Source: CAVQBJ01 sp963819075 | GTDB lineage: Bacteria > Actinomycetota > Thermoleophilia > Solirubrobacterales > Solirubrobacteraceae | Direction of reading: 5' to 3' | DNA: 22,845 nucleotides | NCBI GenBank assembly: GCA_963819075.1 | Contig: CAWFUP010000007.1 | Coordinates: 1 to 22,845, forward strand | Notes under the pieces: model-generated | Databases searched by the model: none | What the model saw: only the letters and a program-made list of their open reading frames with translations | Told to the model about the DNA's origin: nothing | Part shown: positions 7,149-16,090 of the stretch, one piece after another | Layout: the number at the start of each line of letters is the position of its first letter | Position numbering within the stretch: the first letter of the stretch is position 1 | Translations under genes and position numbers: made by a program

Positions 7149-8220
7149 GCTCGCCCGGCGAGGCATCGGGCGCGTAAATCCCAACCCGGTGGTCGGCGCG
7201 GTCATCGCCGACGACCACGCCGTTCTCGGCGAGGGCTGGCATAACGACTTCGGTGGAGCGCACGCCGAGGTCAACGCGATCGCCGCGTGCGGCGACGCCG
7301 ACCTCTCGGGCGCAACGTTGTACGTCTCGCTCGAGCCGTGCTGCCACGACGGCAAGACGCCCGCCTGCACGGCGGCGATCGTCGCCGCTGGCATCGGCCG
7401 CGTCGTCATCGCCTCCGACGACCCGACGGAGAAGGCGTCGGGTCGGGGCCCGGGCATCCTGCGCGACGAGGGGATCGACGTCGTCATGGCGGACGGTGAG
7501 CTCGCCGCCCGGGCCCGACTGCTCAACCAGGCCTTTCGCAAGCACGCCCGCACCGGCCGGCCCTGGGTGCTGTTCAAGTCGGCGATGACGCTCGACGGCA
7601 AGGTGGCCACGCGCGCCGGCGACTCGAAGTGGATCAGCGGCGAGGACAGCCGCCATGAGGCGCACCGCTGGCGAGCGTCCTGCGACGCCGTCGCCGTCGG
7701 CATCGGCACGGCGCTCGCCGACGACCCGCAGCTGACGGCGCGCGTCGACGGCGTGCATCACCAGCCGCGCCGGGTCGTATTCGACTCGCTCGCCCGGCTG
7801 CCCCTCAGCTCCCAGCTCGTCGTCGCCGCGGCCGAGGTGCCGCTCATCGTCGTCGTCTCGCGCGCCGCCCCGCGGGCCGACACGGACGCTCTCGAGGCCG
7901 CGGGGATCACCGTCATCGTGGCCACGGGCGAGAACGAGCAGGCGCGCGTGCGCTCCGCGCTCGACCAGCTCGGCGCGCTCGACATCAGCTCGGTGCTGCT
8001 CGAGGGCGGCCCCCACCTGGGCGGCGCCTTCCTGGACGCGGGCGAGATCGACGAGATCCGGCTGTTCCTCGCTCCCCTGCTGCTCGGCGGCCGCACCGCC
8101 CGTGACCCGCTCGAGGGCGAGGGCGTGGAGCGGATCGCCGAGGCGGTGCACGCGCAGACGCTCGAGTGCGAGCGGATCGGAGAGGACCTGCTCATCTCTG
8201 CCCGGCTGCGGGAGTGGTGA
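7099..8220 (+). CDS. ribD: Bifunctional riboflavin deaminase/reductase RibD
   Basis: A 373-residue enzyme for the second and third steps of riboflavin synthesis from GTP. The N-terminal deaminase domain (about 8-150) has the zinc site HAE (H55, E57) and PCCHDGKTPAC (C81, C90), plus the family signature VNPNPVVGAVI. The C-terminal NADPH-dependent reductase (about 155-373) starts at PWVLFKSAMTLDGKVAT and contains LLEGGPHLGGAFL. Length is normal for a fused RibD. ATG 7099 was chosen because homology starts within ten residues; it lies inside the end of the GT39 gene (50-nt overlap). It is first of four tightly packed rib genes; ribE starts 2 nt after its stop. Confidence 0.97.
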   Translation: MAASTVTDREHLERAIELARRGIGRVNPNPVVGAVIADDHAVLGEGWHNDFGGAHAEVNAIAACGDADLSGATLYVSLEPCCHDGKTPACTAAIVAAGIGRVVIASDDPTEKASGRGPGILRDEGIDVVMADGELAARARLLNQAFRKHARTGRPWVLFKSAMTLDGKVATRAGDSKWISGEDSRHEAHRWRASCDAVAVGIGTALADDPQLTARVDGVHHQPRRVVFDSLARLPLSSQLVVAAAEVPLIVVVSRAAPRADTDALEAAGITVIVATGENEQARVRSALDQLGALDISSVLLEGGPHLGGAFLDAGEIDEIRLFLAPLLLGGRTARDPLEGEGVERIAEAVHAQTLECERIGEDLLISARLREW

Positions 8221-8222
8221 GG

Positions 8223-8840
8223 GTGTTCACCGGCCTCGTCGCCGACGTCGGCGTCGTGCGGACCTGCGAGCGCGACGAGCGCGGCGCGCGACTCGTCATC
8301 CAGACGCGGCTCGCCGGCGACCTCGAGGTGGGCGACTCGATCGCCGTCGGGGGGGTGTGCCTGACTGCCACGGAGGTGACCGGCGACTCGTTCACCGCCG
8401 AGGCGATGCACGAGACACTCACGCGCTCCGCGCTGGGGGCGCTGCGCGACGGCTCGGCCGTCAACCTCGAGCTCGCCCTGCGCGCCGAGGATCGCCTCGG
8501 CGGACACATCGTCCAGGGCCACGTCGACGGCACTGGCACGGTGAGCGACGTCGCCGCGGCTGGCTTCTCGCGGATCGTGTCGGTGCAGGCCGAGCCGGCG
8601 CTGCTGCGCTACCTCGTCGAGAAGGGCTCGGTGGCGATCGACGGCGTCAGCCTCACCGTCAGCCGCCTCGGCAAAGACGACTTCGCCGTCTCGCTCATCC
8701 CCGAGACGCTGCAGCGCACGACGCTCGGGGCGCTCGCCCCGGGAGCTATCGTCAACCTCGAAGTGGACGTTCTCGCCAAGCACGTCGAGCGGTTGCTCGG
8801 CGCCCGCGTGCCCGCCGCACACGCCGAGGCGGTGCGATGA
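8223..8840 (+). CDS. ribE: Riboflavin synthase alpha chain
   Basis: A 205-residue enzyme that converts two 6,7-dimethyl-8-ribityllumazines into riboflavin plus the pyrimidine intermediate. Two tandem lumazine-binding repeats are seen: one starting FTGLVADVG with GVCLTAT, the second starting at about residue 98 with GGHIVQGHVDGTG and GVSLTVS. Start GTG 8223 gives the canonical (M)FTGLV beginning and has GGAG 8 nt upstream; in-frame GTGs at 8214 and 8217 would add two or three residues and overlap ribD. Its TGA overlaps the ribBA ATG (ATGA), so the pair is translationally coupled. Confidence 0.96.
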   Translation: MFTGLVADVGVVRTCERDERGARLVIQTRLAGDLEVGDSIAVGGVCLTATEVTGDSFTAEAMHETLTRSALGALRDGSAVNLELALRAEDRLGGHIVQGHVDGTGTVSDVAAAGFSRIVSVQAEPALLRYLVEKGSVAIDGVSLTVSRLGKDDFAVSLIPETLQRTTLGALAPGAIVNLEVDVLAKHVERLLGARVPAAHAEAVR

Positions 8841-10174
8841 ATCCCTCGCGGACCACAACGTTCGCCACCATCGACGAGGCCCTCGAGGAGATCCGCGAGG
8901 GCCGCATGATCGTCGTGTGCGACGACGAAGACCGTGAGAACGAGGGCGACCTCGTGATGGCCGCCGAATTCGTGACACCCGACGCGATCAACTTCATGGT
9001 GCGCGAAGCCGGCGGCTGGATCTGCCTGGCCCTCACGCCCGACCGCTGCGACGAGCTCGGCCTCGAACTGATGACGGCGAAGAACGAGTCCTCGATGCAG
9101 ACCCCGTTCACGGTCACGATCGAGGCTCGTGAGGGCGTCACCACCGGGGTCTCGGCGCACGATCGCGCCCACACGATGCGCGTCGCCGCCGACCCGAGCT
9201 GCGGACCGAACGACCTCGTGCAGCCCGGTCACGTGAACCCGCTGAAGGCCAAGCGCGGCGGGGTGCTCGAGCGCACCGGCCACACCGAGGCGAGCGTCGA
9301 TCTCGCGCGCCTGGCCGGGCTCGTGCCGGCGGGAGTGATCTGCGAGGTGATGAACGAGGACGGCTCGATGGCCCGGGTGCCCGACCTCGCGGCCTACTGC
9401 GAGCGGCACGGGCTGAAGATGATCACGATCGCCGACCTCATCGCCTATCGGCGCCGGCACGACCGCCTCGTCGAGCGCGTCGTGTCCACCCGCCTGCCGA
9501 CCGGCTTCGGCGACTTCGAGGCGGTGGGCTATCGCTCGCTCGTCGACGACAAGCACCACGTCGCGCTCGTCAAGGGTGACGTCGCAGGCAAGTCCGACGT
9601 GCTCGTGCGCGTGCACTCGGAGTGCCTGACCGGAGACGTGTTCCACTCGCTGCGCTGTGACTGCGGCGAGCAGCTCGAGTCGGCGCTGGCGATGATCGAG
9701 ACCGAGGGCGAGGGCGTGCTGCTCTACCTGGCCCAGGAGGGGCGTGGCATCGGCCTGCTCAACAAGCTGCGCGCCTACCGCCTCCAGGAGCAGGGTCTCG
9801 ACACCATCGAGGCGAACGAGAAGCTCGGCCTCCCGGCCGACCTGCGCGACTACGGCATCGGCGCGCAGATCCTCGTCGATCTCGGGCTCAGCTCGATCCG
9901 GATCCTCACCAACAACCCGAAGAAGATCCGCGGGCTCGAGGGCTACGGGTTGTCGGTCACCGACCAGATTCCGATCGTGCACGCCCCCAACCCCCACAAC
10001 GAGGCCTACCTGCGAACGAAGCAGGAGCGCATGGGTCACACGCTGCACCACCAGGGGCTCAACCTCGACGAGGAGCTGCTGCACTCCGAGCGCGAGCACG
10101 ATCGCAGCCTGCGCGCCAGCAAGGCGGCCGACGCGGAGCGACCCGGCGGCGCGGACGGTTCGCCGCCGCGATGA
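8837..10174 (+). CDS. ribBA: Bifunctional DHBP synthase / GTP cyclohydrolase II RibBA
   Basis: A 445-residue fusion of the two entry enzymes of riboflavin synthesis. The N-terminal 3,4-dihydroxy-2-butanone-4-phosphate synthase (about 8-205) carries the acidic metal/substrate loop DDEDRENEGD (29-38) and HTEASVDLARLAG. The C-terminal GTP cyclohydrolase II (about 212-420) has zinc cysteines C263, C274 and C276 in ECLTGDVFHSLRCDCGEQL, the catalytic QEGRGIGLLNKLRAY and LTNNPKKIRGLEGYG. All key residues are present, so both activities are expected. A polar 30-residue tail follows. The start overlaps the ribE stop (ATGA) with GAGG upstream, and its own stop overlaps the ribH start. Confidence 0.97.
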   Translation: MNPSRTTTFATIDEALEEIREGRMIVVCDDEDRENEGDLVMAAEFVTPDAINFMVREAGGWICLALTPDRCDELGLELMTAKNESSMQTPFTVTIEAREGVTTGVSAHDRAHTMRVAADPSCGPNDLVQPGHVNPLKAKRGGVLERTGHTEASVDLARLAGLVPAGVICEVMNEDGSMARVPDLAAYCERHGLKMITIADLIAYRRRHDRLVERVVSTRLPTGFGDFEAVGYRSLVDDKHHVALVKGDVAGKSDVLVRVHSECLTGDVFHSLRCDCGEQLESALAMIETEGEGVLLYLAQEGRGIGLLNKLRAYRLQEQGLDTIEANEKLGLPADLRDYGIGAQILVDLGLSSIRILTNNPKKIRGLEGYGLSVTDQIPIVHAPNPHNEAYLRTKQERMGHTLHHQGLNLDEELLHSEREHDRSLRASKAADAERPGGADGSPPR

Positions 10175-10605
10175 GCGATCGCTACGCGATCGCTGTCGGC
10201 TGCTTCTACGAGGAGCTGGCCGAGCGGCTCGTGAGCGGAGCCCAGGCGGCCTTCGCCGAGGCCGGTGCTCCGCCCGCCGACGTGTTCGACGTCCCCGGCG
10301 CCTTCGAGTTGCCGCTCGCGGCCGCCTACACGGCCGAGTCGGGACGCTACGCCGGCGTCGCCTGCCTCGGCGCCGTCATCCGCGGCGAGACCGACCACTA
10401 CGACTTCGTCTGTACCGAGGCCGCGCGCGGCATCCAGGACGTACAGCTGCGGACCGGCGTGCCGTGCGCGTTCGGGGTCCTGACCGTCGACTCGATGGCG
10501 CAGGCGATGGCCCGGTCCGGCGGGGACAAGCGTGACCAGGGTCGCCACGCCGCCGAAGCCGTCCTGCGCATGGCCGCGCTGCGAGTCGAGCTGACCGACG
10601 GCTAG
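10171..10605 (+). CDS. ribH: 6,7-dimethyl-8-ribityllumazine synthase
   Basis: A 144-residue enzyme that condenses the RibD product (after dephosphorylation) with DHBP to give the riboflavin synthase substrate; the family forms pentamers or 60-mer capsids. Seen: VPGAFELP (41-48), GAVIRGETDHYDFVCTEAARGI with the probable proton-donor H76, and GVLTVDSMAQA. It is slightly shorter than usual (about 155). The ATG overlaps the ribBA stop (ATGA). It is last in the operon; 79 nt separate it from rpmB, and I see no convincing terminator hairpin there. Confidence 0.95.
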   Translation: MSDRYAIAVGCFYEELAERLVSGAQAAFAEAGAPPADVFDVPGAFELPLAAAYTAESGRYAGVACLGAVIRGETDHYDFVCTEAARGIQDVQLRTGVPCAFGVLTVDSMAQAMARSGGDKRDQGRHAAEAVLRMAALRVELTDG

Positions 10606-10670
10606 AGGGTGCCTGTCCGCGGTCCCATCGCCGCCCCGGTGGCCGCCCCTGGCGCTCGGGCCACATCGTC

Positions 10671-10676
10671 TACACT
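10671..10676 (+). promoter_or_regulatory. Probable -10 box of rpmB (leaderless)
   Basis: TACACT lies 8 nt before ATG 10685, so transcription would start at or next to the start codon. The same TAnnnT-N8-start arrangement recurs at 21512 and 21600. No clear -35. Confidence 0.45.
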
Positions 10677-10684
10677 GCCCGGCG

Positions 10685-10876
10685 ATGGCCAAGGTCTGTC
10701 ACAGCTGCGGGAAGGGTCCCGCCTTCGGTCAGAGCCGGAGTCACTCGATGGTCGCGACGAAGCGACGCTTCGATCCGAACCTCCAGAAGGTGCGGATCAT
10801 GGTGGGGAGCGCGCCGCGCCGGGTCTACGTGTGTACCCGCTGCCTCAAGGCCGGCAAAGTCACCAAGGCCGCCTGA
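10685..10876 (+). CDS. rpmB: 50S ribosomal protein L28
   Basis: A 63-residue basic ribosomal protein of the large subunit. MAKVCHSCGKGP opens it, with a zinc-ribbon pair of CxxC motifs (C5/C8 and C50/C53 in YVCTRCLKAGK). It is thus the zinc-binding (C+) form; zinc-independent paralogues exist in many Actinobacteria. RRFDPNLQKVRI is the L28 core. There is no Shine-Dalgarno at the start, consistent with leaderless translation. It heads the conserved rpmB–fakA–recG–rsmD–coaD series. Confidence 0.97.
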   Translation: MAKVCHSCGKGPAFGQSRSHSMVATKRRFDPNLQKVRIMVGSAPRRVYVCTRCLKAGKVTKAA

Positions 10877-10916
10877 GCCTTCGTCGGCCCGCATCGGGCT
10901 AGGAGATGGGTCTGTC

Positions 10917-12629
10917 GTGACCGATACCAATCTGGTCCGTTTCCGGGCGGCCGTCGCCGGGGCGCTCGCGCATCTGGAATCACGGCGCGAGGAGATCAAC
11001 GACCTCAACGTGTTCCCGGTCGCCGACGGCGACACCGGCGACAACATGGCGCTCACGCTGCGCGCCGTGCTCGCGGAGCTGGATCGGCTCATCCACGCCG
11101 GCGACGTGGAGATCGATCCCGCCGATCGCGCGGAGATCGTGCAGTCGGTCGCCCGCGCGGCGCTGCTCGGGGCGCGCGGCAACTCCGGTGTGATCCTCTC
11201 GCAACTCATCCGCGGCGCCGCCGAGGAGCTGTCGAGCCGCCCCGGCGAGCTCATCGACCCGACGCTCATCGGCGCCGCGCTCGCGCACGCTGCCGATCGC
11301 GCCTACGCGTCGGTGCGGTCGCCGGCCGAGGGCACGATCCTCACCGTGGCCCGCGAGATGGCGCACGAGATCATGACCGACGTCGCCCACCGCACCGAGA
11401 ACCCGCGACTCGGCCAGGACACCGATCCCGCGCTGCAGGACGAGGTCATCGCCGCGACGCTCGAGCGCGCAGTCGCCGCCGGGCAGGAATCCGTCAAGCG
11501 GGGGCCCGAGCTCCTCGCCGCTCTGCGCGACGCCGGCGTGGTCGACGCCGGCGGCTATGCACTGACGATTCTGTTCGCCGGCGTCGTCGCTGCGCTGCGC
11601 GGCGACGAGCCGCCGCCGCTCGATCACCACGCCCCGGCGCGCATCACCCACCCCGAGCACGAGTCGAGCACGTACCGCTTCTGCACGAACTTCGCCGTGA
11701 CCGGCGTCGATCTCGTGCCGAGCCGCTTCATCCCAGCGCTCGAGGCGCTCGGCGACTCGCTGCTCGTCGTCGGCGACTCGACCACGCTGAAGGTGCACCT
11801 CCACACCGACCAGCCCGAGCATGCCACCGCCGTGTTCCTCGGTGCCGGGGAGGTCTCGCGCCTCGACGTCGCCGACATGCGCGTTCAGGTGGCCGAGCGC
11901 GAAGTCCGCCTCGCCGGGGGCAACGGGGCCTCGGCGACGCCGCACGGCGAGACCGCTGCGATCGATGGCGCGACTCGGCGCGGCACACGACCCGGCCGCG
12001 CCCGCTGCGGAGCGCTCGCCGTGGTCAACGGCGAGGGGCTGAGCGCCCTGTTCCAGAGCCTCGGGGTCGACGTGGTCGACGGCGGGCCGACGCTGAATCC
12101 GTCGACGTACGAGCTGCTCGCCGGGATCCACGAGGTGGTGGCCGAGGAGGTGATCGTGCTGACGAACAGCGCGAACGTGATCATGGCCGCCGAGCGCGCC
12201 GCCGAGCTGTCCGAGAAGGAGGTTCGGGTCATCCCGTCCGCGTGCCAGCAGGCCGGCCTCTCGGCCGCCGTCGCCCTGCGCCCTGACGGCGACGTTGCCG
12301 AGAACGCTGCCGCCATGACCGACGCGATGTCGCTCGTGCGCACCGGTGCGGTGGCCGAAGCGGCTCGCGACGACACGCAGGGGCGGTTCCGCCGTGGCGA
12401 GGCGATCGGCTTCGTCGAGGAGGAGGTCGTGGCCTGGGGCGCTCCGGAGCGTACCCTCGAGCAGGTGCTCGAGCACCTGGCCGTCGACGCGGAGCTCATC
12501 AGCTGCATCGCCGGTCGCGGCGCGCCGCTCGATGCCGGCGCCGTGGAGGAGCTGCGGCCCGACGGGGTCGAGCTCGAGTACCGCAGCGGAGGCCAGCCGA
12601 GCTACTGGTGGCTGCTCTCGGCCGAGTAG
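10917..12629 (+). CDS. fakA: DAK2/FakA-like fatty acid kinase catalytic subunit
   Basis: A 570-residue protein of the YloV/FakA family. The N-terminal DhaL-type kinase domain (about 5-205) contains NDLNVFPVADGDTGDNM, whose aspartates (37, 39, 42) coordinate Mg-ATP, and LLGARGNSGVILSQLIRG (83-100). A middle DegV-like domain and a C-terminal domain with LTNSANVIMAAERAAELS and VRVIPSACQQAGLSA follow. In Firmicutes the family phosphorylates fatty acids bound to FakB; no FakB gene is in view, so that role is by family only. Start GTG 10917 is preceded by GGAG (10902-10905) at 11 nt; an ATG at 10906 meets a stop at once. It lies 40 nt after rpmB and ends before a hairpin. Confidence 0.88.
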   Translation: MTDTNLVRFRAAVAGALAHLESRREEINDLNVFPVADGDTGDNMALTLRAVLAELDRLIHAGDVEIDPADRAEIVQSVARAALLGARGNSGVILSQLIRGAAEELSSRPGELIDPTLIGAALAHAADRAYASVRSPAEGTILTVAREMAHEIMTDVAHRTENPRLGQDTDPALQDEVIAATLERAVAAGQESVKRGPELLAALRDAGVVDAGGYALTILFAGVVAALRGDEPPPLDHHAPARITHPEHESSTYRFCTNFAVTGVDLVPSRFIPALEALGDSLLVVGDSTTLKVHLHTDQPEHATAVFLGAGEVSRLDVADMRVQVAEREVRLAGGNGASATPHGETAAIDGATRRGTRPGRARCGALAVVNGEGLSALFQSLGVDVVDGGPTLNPSTYELLAGIHEVVAEEVIVLTNSANVIMAAERAAELSEKEVRVIPSACQQAGLSAAVALRPDGDVAENAAAMTDAMSLVRTGAVAEAARDDTQGRFRRGEAIGFVEEEVVAWGAPERTLEQVLEHLAVDAELISCIAGRGAPLDAGAVEELRPDGVELEYRSGGQPSYWWLLSAE

Positions 12630-12648
12630 CGCCCCGCGACCGGCGAGG

Positions 12649-12668
12649 CGATGCCCTCCGGGGCATCG
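12649..12668 (+). terminator. Hairpin with UNCG tetraloop after the fakA-like gene
   Basis: Arms CGATGCCC (12649-12656) and GGGCATCG (12661-12668) close a TCCG loop, giving C(UCCG)G, an unusually stable RNA loop type. It lies 19 nt after the fakA-like stop and 19 nt before recG. There is no T-run, as is common in GC-rich Actinobacteria. Confidence 0.5.
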
Positions 12669-12687
12669 GTCATGATCTGAGCGTCCG

Positions 12688-14985
12688 ATGGCTCGATCCG
12701 CTGCCGCCGCAGTCGATGCCTCCGGCCCTCGGGCCCGCACCGACGCCGACGATCCCGCTCCCGATAGGTCGAGGGCGGCGGGCGTGACGCGGCCGGCCGA
12801 GGCGCACCCTCGCGCGTTCGCCGACGCGCGGGCGCTGTCGGCGCCCGAGCTGCTCGCCGCGCCCGTGCGCTGGCCGCGACCGTCGGCGCTGCGGCGTCCG
12901 CTGGCGCTGCCGCCGGGCCGGATGGCCGACGCCGCCGCCGCGCTCGGGCTGACCGACGTCGGCTCGCTGCTCCTGCACCTGCCGCGCGATCGCCGCGAGG
13001 CGCGGACGGTCGCGGCCTTGGCGCCGGGCGAGCAGGCGACGGTCGCCGTCGAGGTGCGCTCGATCGCCGCCCGGCCCGTGCGTCGGCGCGGCATGCGACC
13101 GCTCGTCGAGGCGGTCGTGTTCGACGCGACCGGCTCGATGCGCGCGGTGTTCTTCAATCAGCCCTGGCTCGTCACGCGCTATCCCGCAGGCACGCGGCTC
13201 GTGCTGCACGGTAAGGCCGAGGCGGCTCATCGCTTCCGCGTCTCGCACCACGCGCTCGGCGAGGAGATCGCCGACGCCGATACACCCGCAGGCGACGGCG
13301 CCGAGCTCGTCGCGCACTACCCGGCAAGCGAGGGAATCACCTCGACGCAGATCCTCGCCCTCGTGCGGTCCCAGCGCGCCGCGCTCGAGCACGTCAGCGA
13401 GCCGCTCCCGGGGCGTCTGCGTGCCGACGAGCGGCTCGCCGACCGTGTCGCCGCGCTCGCCGCGACGCATTTCCCGCAGAGCGCGCAGGACGTGCCCGCC
13501 GCCCGCGAACGCCTCGCGTTCGACGAGCTGCTGCTCGCCCAGCTGCTGTTCCTGCGTCGCCGCGCACGCCGGGGCGCCGAGCTCGGCGCCCCGGCGCTCG
13601 ACGAGCCCGCGACGCTCAGCGCGCGCTGGTGTGAGGGCCTGCCGTTCACGCTCACCGGCGATCAGACGGCGGCGATCGCCGTGATCGACGCCGAGCTGGC
13701 CGCGACGAGGCCGATGCAGCGTCTGCTCATGGGCGAGGTCGGGTCGGGTAAGACGGCCGTGGCGCTGCACGCGATGCTGCGGGCCATCGAGCACGGTTAC
13801 CAGGCCGCCCTGATGGCGCCGACGGAGACGCTCGCCGAGCAGCACTTCGCCACCGTCACGCGGCTGATGGGCGCCGAGCCTGTGCCCAGTGCGCTGCTGA
13901 CGGGCTCGACGCCGGCGCGGCGACGCGCCGACACGCTCGGCAAGCTCGCGAGCGGGGAGCTGTCGCTCATCGTCGGAACCCACGCGCTCATCGAGCCGAA
14001 CGTCACGTTCCGCGCGCTCGGCGTCGTCGTGGTCGACGAGCAGCACCGCTTCGGCGTGCGACAGCGCGCCGCGCTCGACGCGAAGGCCGGCGGGGAGGGG
14101 TCGGGCGGTCGCGCCCCACACGTGCTGCACATGACGGCGACGCCGATCCCGCGGACGCTCGCGCTCGCGCGCTACGCCGATCTCGACGTGACGGCGCTGC
14201 ACGAGCTGCCCCAAGGGCGCCGCCCGATCCGCACCGCGATCGTCGATGGCGACGCCGCGCGCGAGCGCGCCTACGAGCACGTGCGCGAGCAGCTGCGCGC
14301 CGGGCGCCAGGCGTACGTCGTCTGCCCGCTCGTCGAGCAGGCCGAGCTCGACGACGACGATGACCCCGCCATCGTCGTCGCGCCGAACGAGGGAAAGGCG
14401 GCGACCGAGGAGCACGCCCGCCTCGCCGCCGGGGAGCTGCGCGGCTTCCGCGTCGCGCTCCTGCACGGCCAGATGCGCAGCCGCGAGAAGCAGGAGGCGA
14501 TGTCCGCGTTCGCCAGCGGCGCCGCGGACGTGCTCGTCGCGACGACCGTGATCGAGGTGGGGATCGACGTGCCGAACGCGACCGTGATGCTGATCGAGAA
14601 CGCCGAGCGCTTCGGGATCTCCCAGCTGCACCAGCTCCGCGGACGCATCGGGCGCGGCGAGCACGCCTCGACCTGCCTGCTCGTCGGCCCGCCGGGCTCC
14701 CGGCGCCTACGGGCGCTCGCCGAGCATCGGGACGGCTTTCGCCTCGCGGAGATCGATCTCGAGCTCCGCAAGGAGGGCGAGCTCGTCGGCACGCGCCAGT
14801 CGGGCCTGAGCCACTACCGCGTCGCCCGGCTGCCCGAGGACGCGGCGCTGCTCGCCCGCGCCCGCGCCCGCGCCGAGGCGATCATCGCGAGCGACGGCGA
14901 GCTCGTCGAGCCCGAGCACGCTCTGCTCGCGGCCGAGCTCGCCGAGGCGTTCGGCGAGGCTCCCTCACAGCCGATCCCGGCGTGA
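12688..14985 (+). CDS. recG: ATP-dependent DNA helicase RecG
   Basis: A 765-residue superfamily 2 helicase that reverses stalled forks and branch-migrates Holliday junctions. An N-terminal wedge/OB domain (about 75-200, with LLLHLPRDRREART) precedes the helicase core. The core has Walker A GEVGSGKT (about 349-356), APTETLAEQH, VVVDEQHRFGVRQR (Walker B at about 450), HMTATPIPRTLAL, LLHGQM, ATTVIEVGIDVPNA and QLRGRIGRGEHAS. All motifs are intact. The first ~70 residues are an Ala/Arg/Pro-rich extension, making it somewhat longer than usual, so a later start is possible; no ribosome binding site clearly favours one. Follows the fakA-like gene as in other Actinobacteria. Confidence 0.96.
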   Translation: MARSAAAAVDASGPRARTDADDPAPDRSRAAGVTRPAEAHPRAFADARALSAPELLAAPVRWPRPSALRRPLALPPGRMADAAAALGLTDVGSLLLHLPRDRREARTVAALAPGEQATVAVEVRSIAARPVRRRGMRPLVEAVVFDATGSMRAVFFNQPWLVTRYPAGTRLVLHGKAEAAHRFRVSHHALGEEIADADTPAGDGAELVAHYPASEGITSTQILALVRSQRAALEHVSEPLPGRLRADERLADRVAALAATHFPQSAQDVPAARERLAFDELLLAQLLFLRRRARRGAELGAPALDEPATLSARWCEGLPFTLTGDQTAAIAVIDAELAATRPMQRLLMGEVGSGKTAVALHAMLRAIEHGYQAALMAPTETLAEQHFATVTRLMGAEPVPSALLTGSTPARRRADTLGKLASGELSLIVGTHALIEPNVTFRALGVVVVDEQHRFGVRQRAALDAKAGGEGSGGRAPHVLHMTATPIPRTLALARYADLDVTALHELPQGRRPIRTAIVDGDAARERAYEHVREQLRAGRQAYVVCPLVEQAELDDDDDPAIVVAPNEGKAATEEHARLAAGELRGFRVALLHGQMRSREKQEAMSAFASGAADVLVATTVIEVGIDVPNATVMLIENAERFGISQLHQLRGRIGRGEHASTCLLVGPPGSRRLRALAEHRDGFRLAEIDLELRKEGELVGTRQSGLSHYRVARLPEDAALLARARARAEAIIASDGELVEPEHALLAAELAEAFGEAPSQPIPA

Positions 14986-15037
14986 GGTCAGCGGCCACGG
15001 TCGGCTCGCCGCCGCCGGCGTCCGCCGGGGTCACCCG

Positions 15038-15580
15038 GTGCGGGTGATCGCCGGCCGCTACGGCGGACGCCGGCTCGCGGCGCCGCCCGGGCGCCTCGTG
15101 CGACCGACTGCCGATCGCGTTCGCGAAGCGCTCTTCTCGATCCTCGGGGACCTCGATGGCGCCGAGGTGCTCGACCTGTTCGCGGGCTCGGGGGCGCTCG
15201 GCATCGAGGCCCTCTCACGGGGCGCCGACCGCGTCGTGTTCGTCGAGCGCGCGGCGGCGGCGTGCGCGGTCATCGATGCCAATCTCGCCGCGCTGGACGT
15301 GCCGGCGGAAGCCGTCGAGCTGCGCCGCCGCGACATCGTCGCAGCCGTGCGCGCGGCACGCGAGGCGCGCGAAACGTACGATCTCGTCTTCATCGACCCT
15401 CCGTACCGCCACGCGGCCGCGTGGAAGAGCGAGCTCGCCAGCGGTCTGGCGCCGCTGCTCGCCCCCGGCGCGCGCGTCGTCACCGAGAGCGACCGGCGCT
15501 CGCCGCTCGCCCTCGATCTCGGGCGGCTGGACGAGCGACGCTACGGTGACACCGTGATCAACATCCACCACCTCCCATGA
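15038..15580 (+). CDS. rsmD: 16S rRNA (guanine966-N2)-methyltransferase RsmD
   Basis: A 180-residue enzyme that methylates G966 of 16S rRNA in the 30S subunit. It opens (M)RVIAGRYGGRRL, has the family stretch RPTADRVREALFSIL, SAM motif I LDLFAGSGALGIEALSRGA and the N6/N2-methyltransferase motif IDPPY. GTG 15038 gives the exact family N-terminus, though no strong ribosome binding site is seen; the 52 nt after recG hold no other gene. The stop overlaps the coaD ATG (ATGA), the common rsmD–coaD pairing. Confidence 0.95.
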   Translation: MRVIAGRYGGRRLAAPPGRLVRPTADRVREALFSILGDLDGAEVLDLFAGSGALGIEALSRGADRVVFVERAAAACAVIDANLAALDVPAEAVELRRRDIVAAVRAAREARETYDLVFIDPPYRHAAAWKSELASGLAPLLAPGARVVTESDRRSPLALDLGRLDERRYGDTVINIHHLP

Positions 15581-16074
15581 GCGTCAGCACCCGCAAGGCC
15601 GTCTGTCCCGGGTCCTATGACCCGATCACGAACGGCCATCTCGACGTGATCGCACGGGCCGCGGTGCTCTACGACGAGGTGATCGTCGCCGTCGTCAACC
15701 GTTCGGTGCGCAAGGATCACACGCTCTTCGGCATCGAAGAGCGTCTCCGCTTCATCGAGAACGCAACCGCGTCACTGTCCAACGTGCGCGCGGAGCCGTT
15801 CAACACGCTCGTCGTCGACTTCGCGCGTACGGTCGGCGCCAAGGCGATCGTCAAGGGACTGCGCGCGATCTCGGATTTCGAGTACGAGTTCGAGATGAAC
15901 CAGCTCAACCGCCGCCAGGACCCCGAGATCGAATCCGTGTACCTGATGGCCGGGCCGCAGTACAGTTTCCTTTCCTCCAGCGGCGTGAAGGAACTCGCGA
16001 CCTTCGGAGGCAGGATCGACGACCTCGTCCCCGACGAGGTCGCTCGCCGATTGCAGGAAGAGCTCAAGCGCTGA
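15577..16074 (+). CDS. coaD: Phosphopantetheine adenylyltransferase
   Basis: A 165-residue enzyme that adenylates 4'-phosphopantetheine to dephospho-CoA, the penultimate step of coenzyme A synthesis. It has the nucleotidyltransferase motif PGSYDPITNGHLDVI (11-25, with H21 of the HxGH-type TNGH), KGLRAISDFEYEFEMNQLNR, and the C-terminal SSSGVKELATFGG. Length is standard. Translation is coupled to rsmD by a 4-nt overlap. Confidence 0.97.
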   Translation: MSVSTRKAVCPGSYDPITNGHLDVIARAAVLYDEVIVAVVNRSVRKDHTLFGIEERLRFIENATASLSNVRAEPFNTLVVDFARTVGAKAIVKGLRAISDFEYEFEMNQLNRRQDPEIESVYLMAGPQYSFLSSSGVKELATFGGRIDDLVPDEVARRLQEELKR

Positions 16075-16090
16075 CGAAAAAGGCCGTGCG

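Noticed and set aside
5013..7709. Open frame of 898 codons on the minus strand
   Set aside because: Antisense to the GT39 and ribD genes, Arg/Asp/His-rich, no domain; an effect of high GC in the third codon position.
10606..10684. Terminator or small RNA between ribH and rpmB
   Set aside because: GC-rich but no clear stem-loop; only the -10 box near rpmB could be supported.
10980..13157. Open frame of 725 codons on the minus strand
   Set aside because: Shadow of the fakA-like gene and recG, which carry full catalytic motifs.
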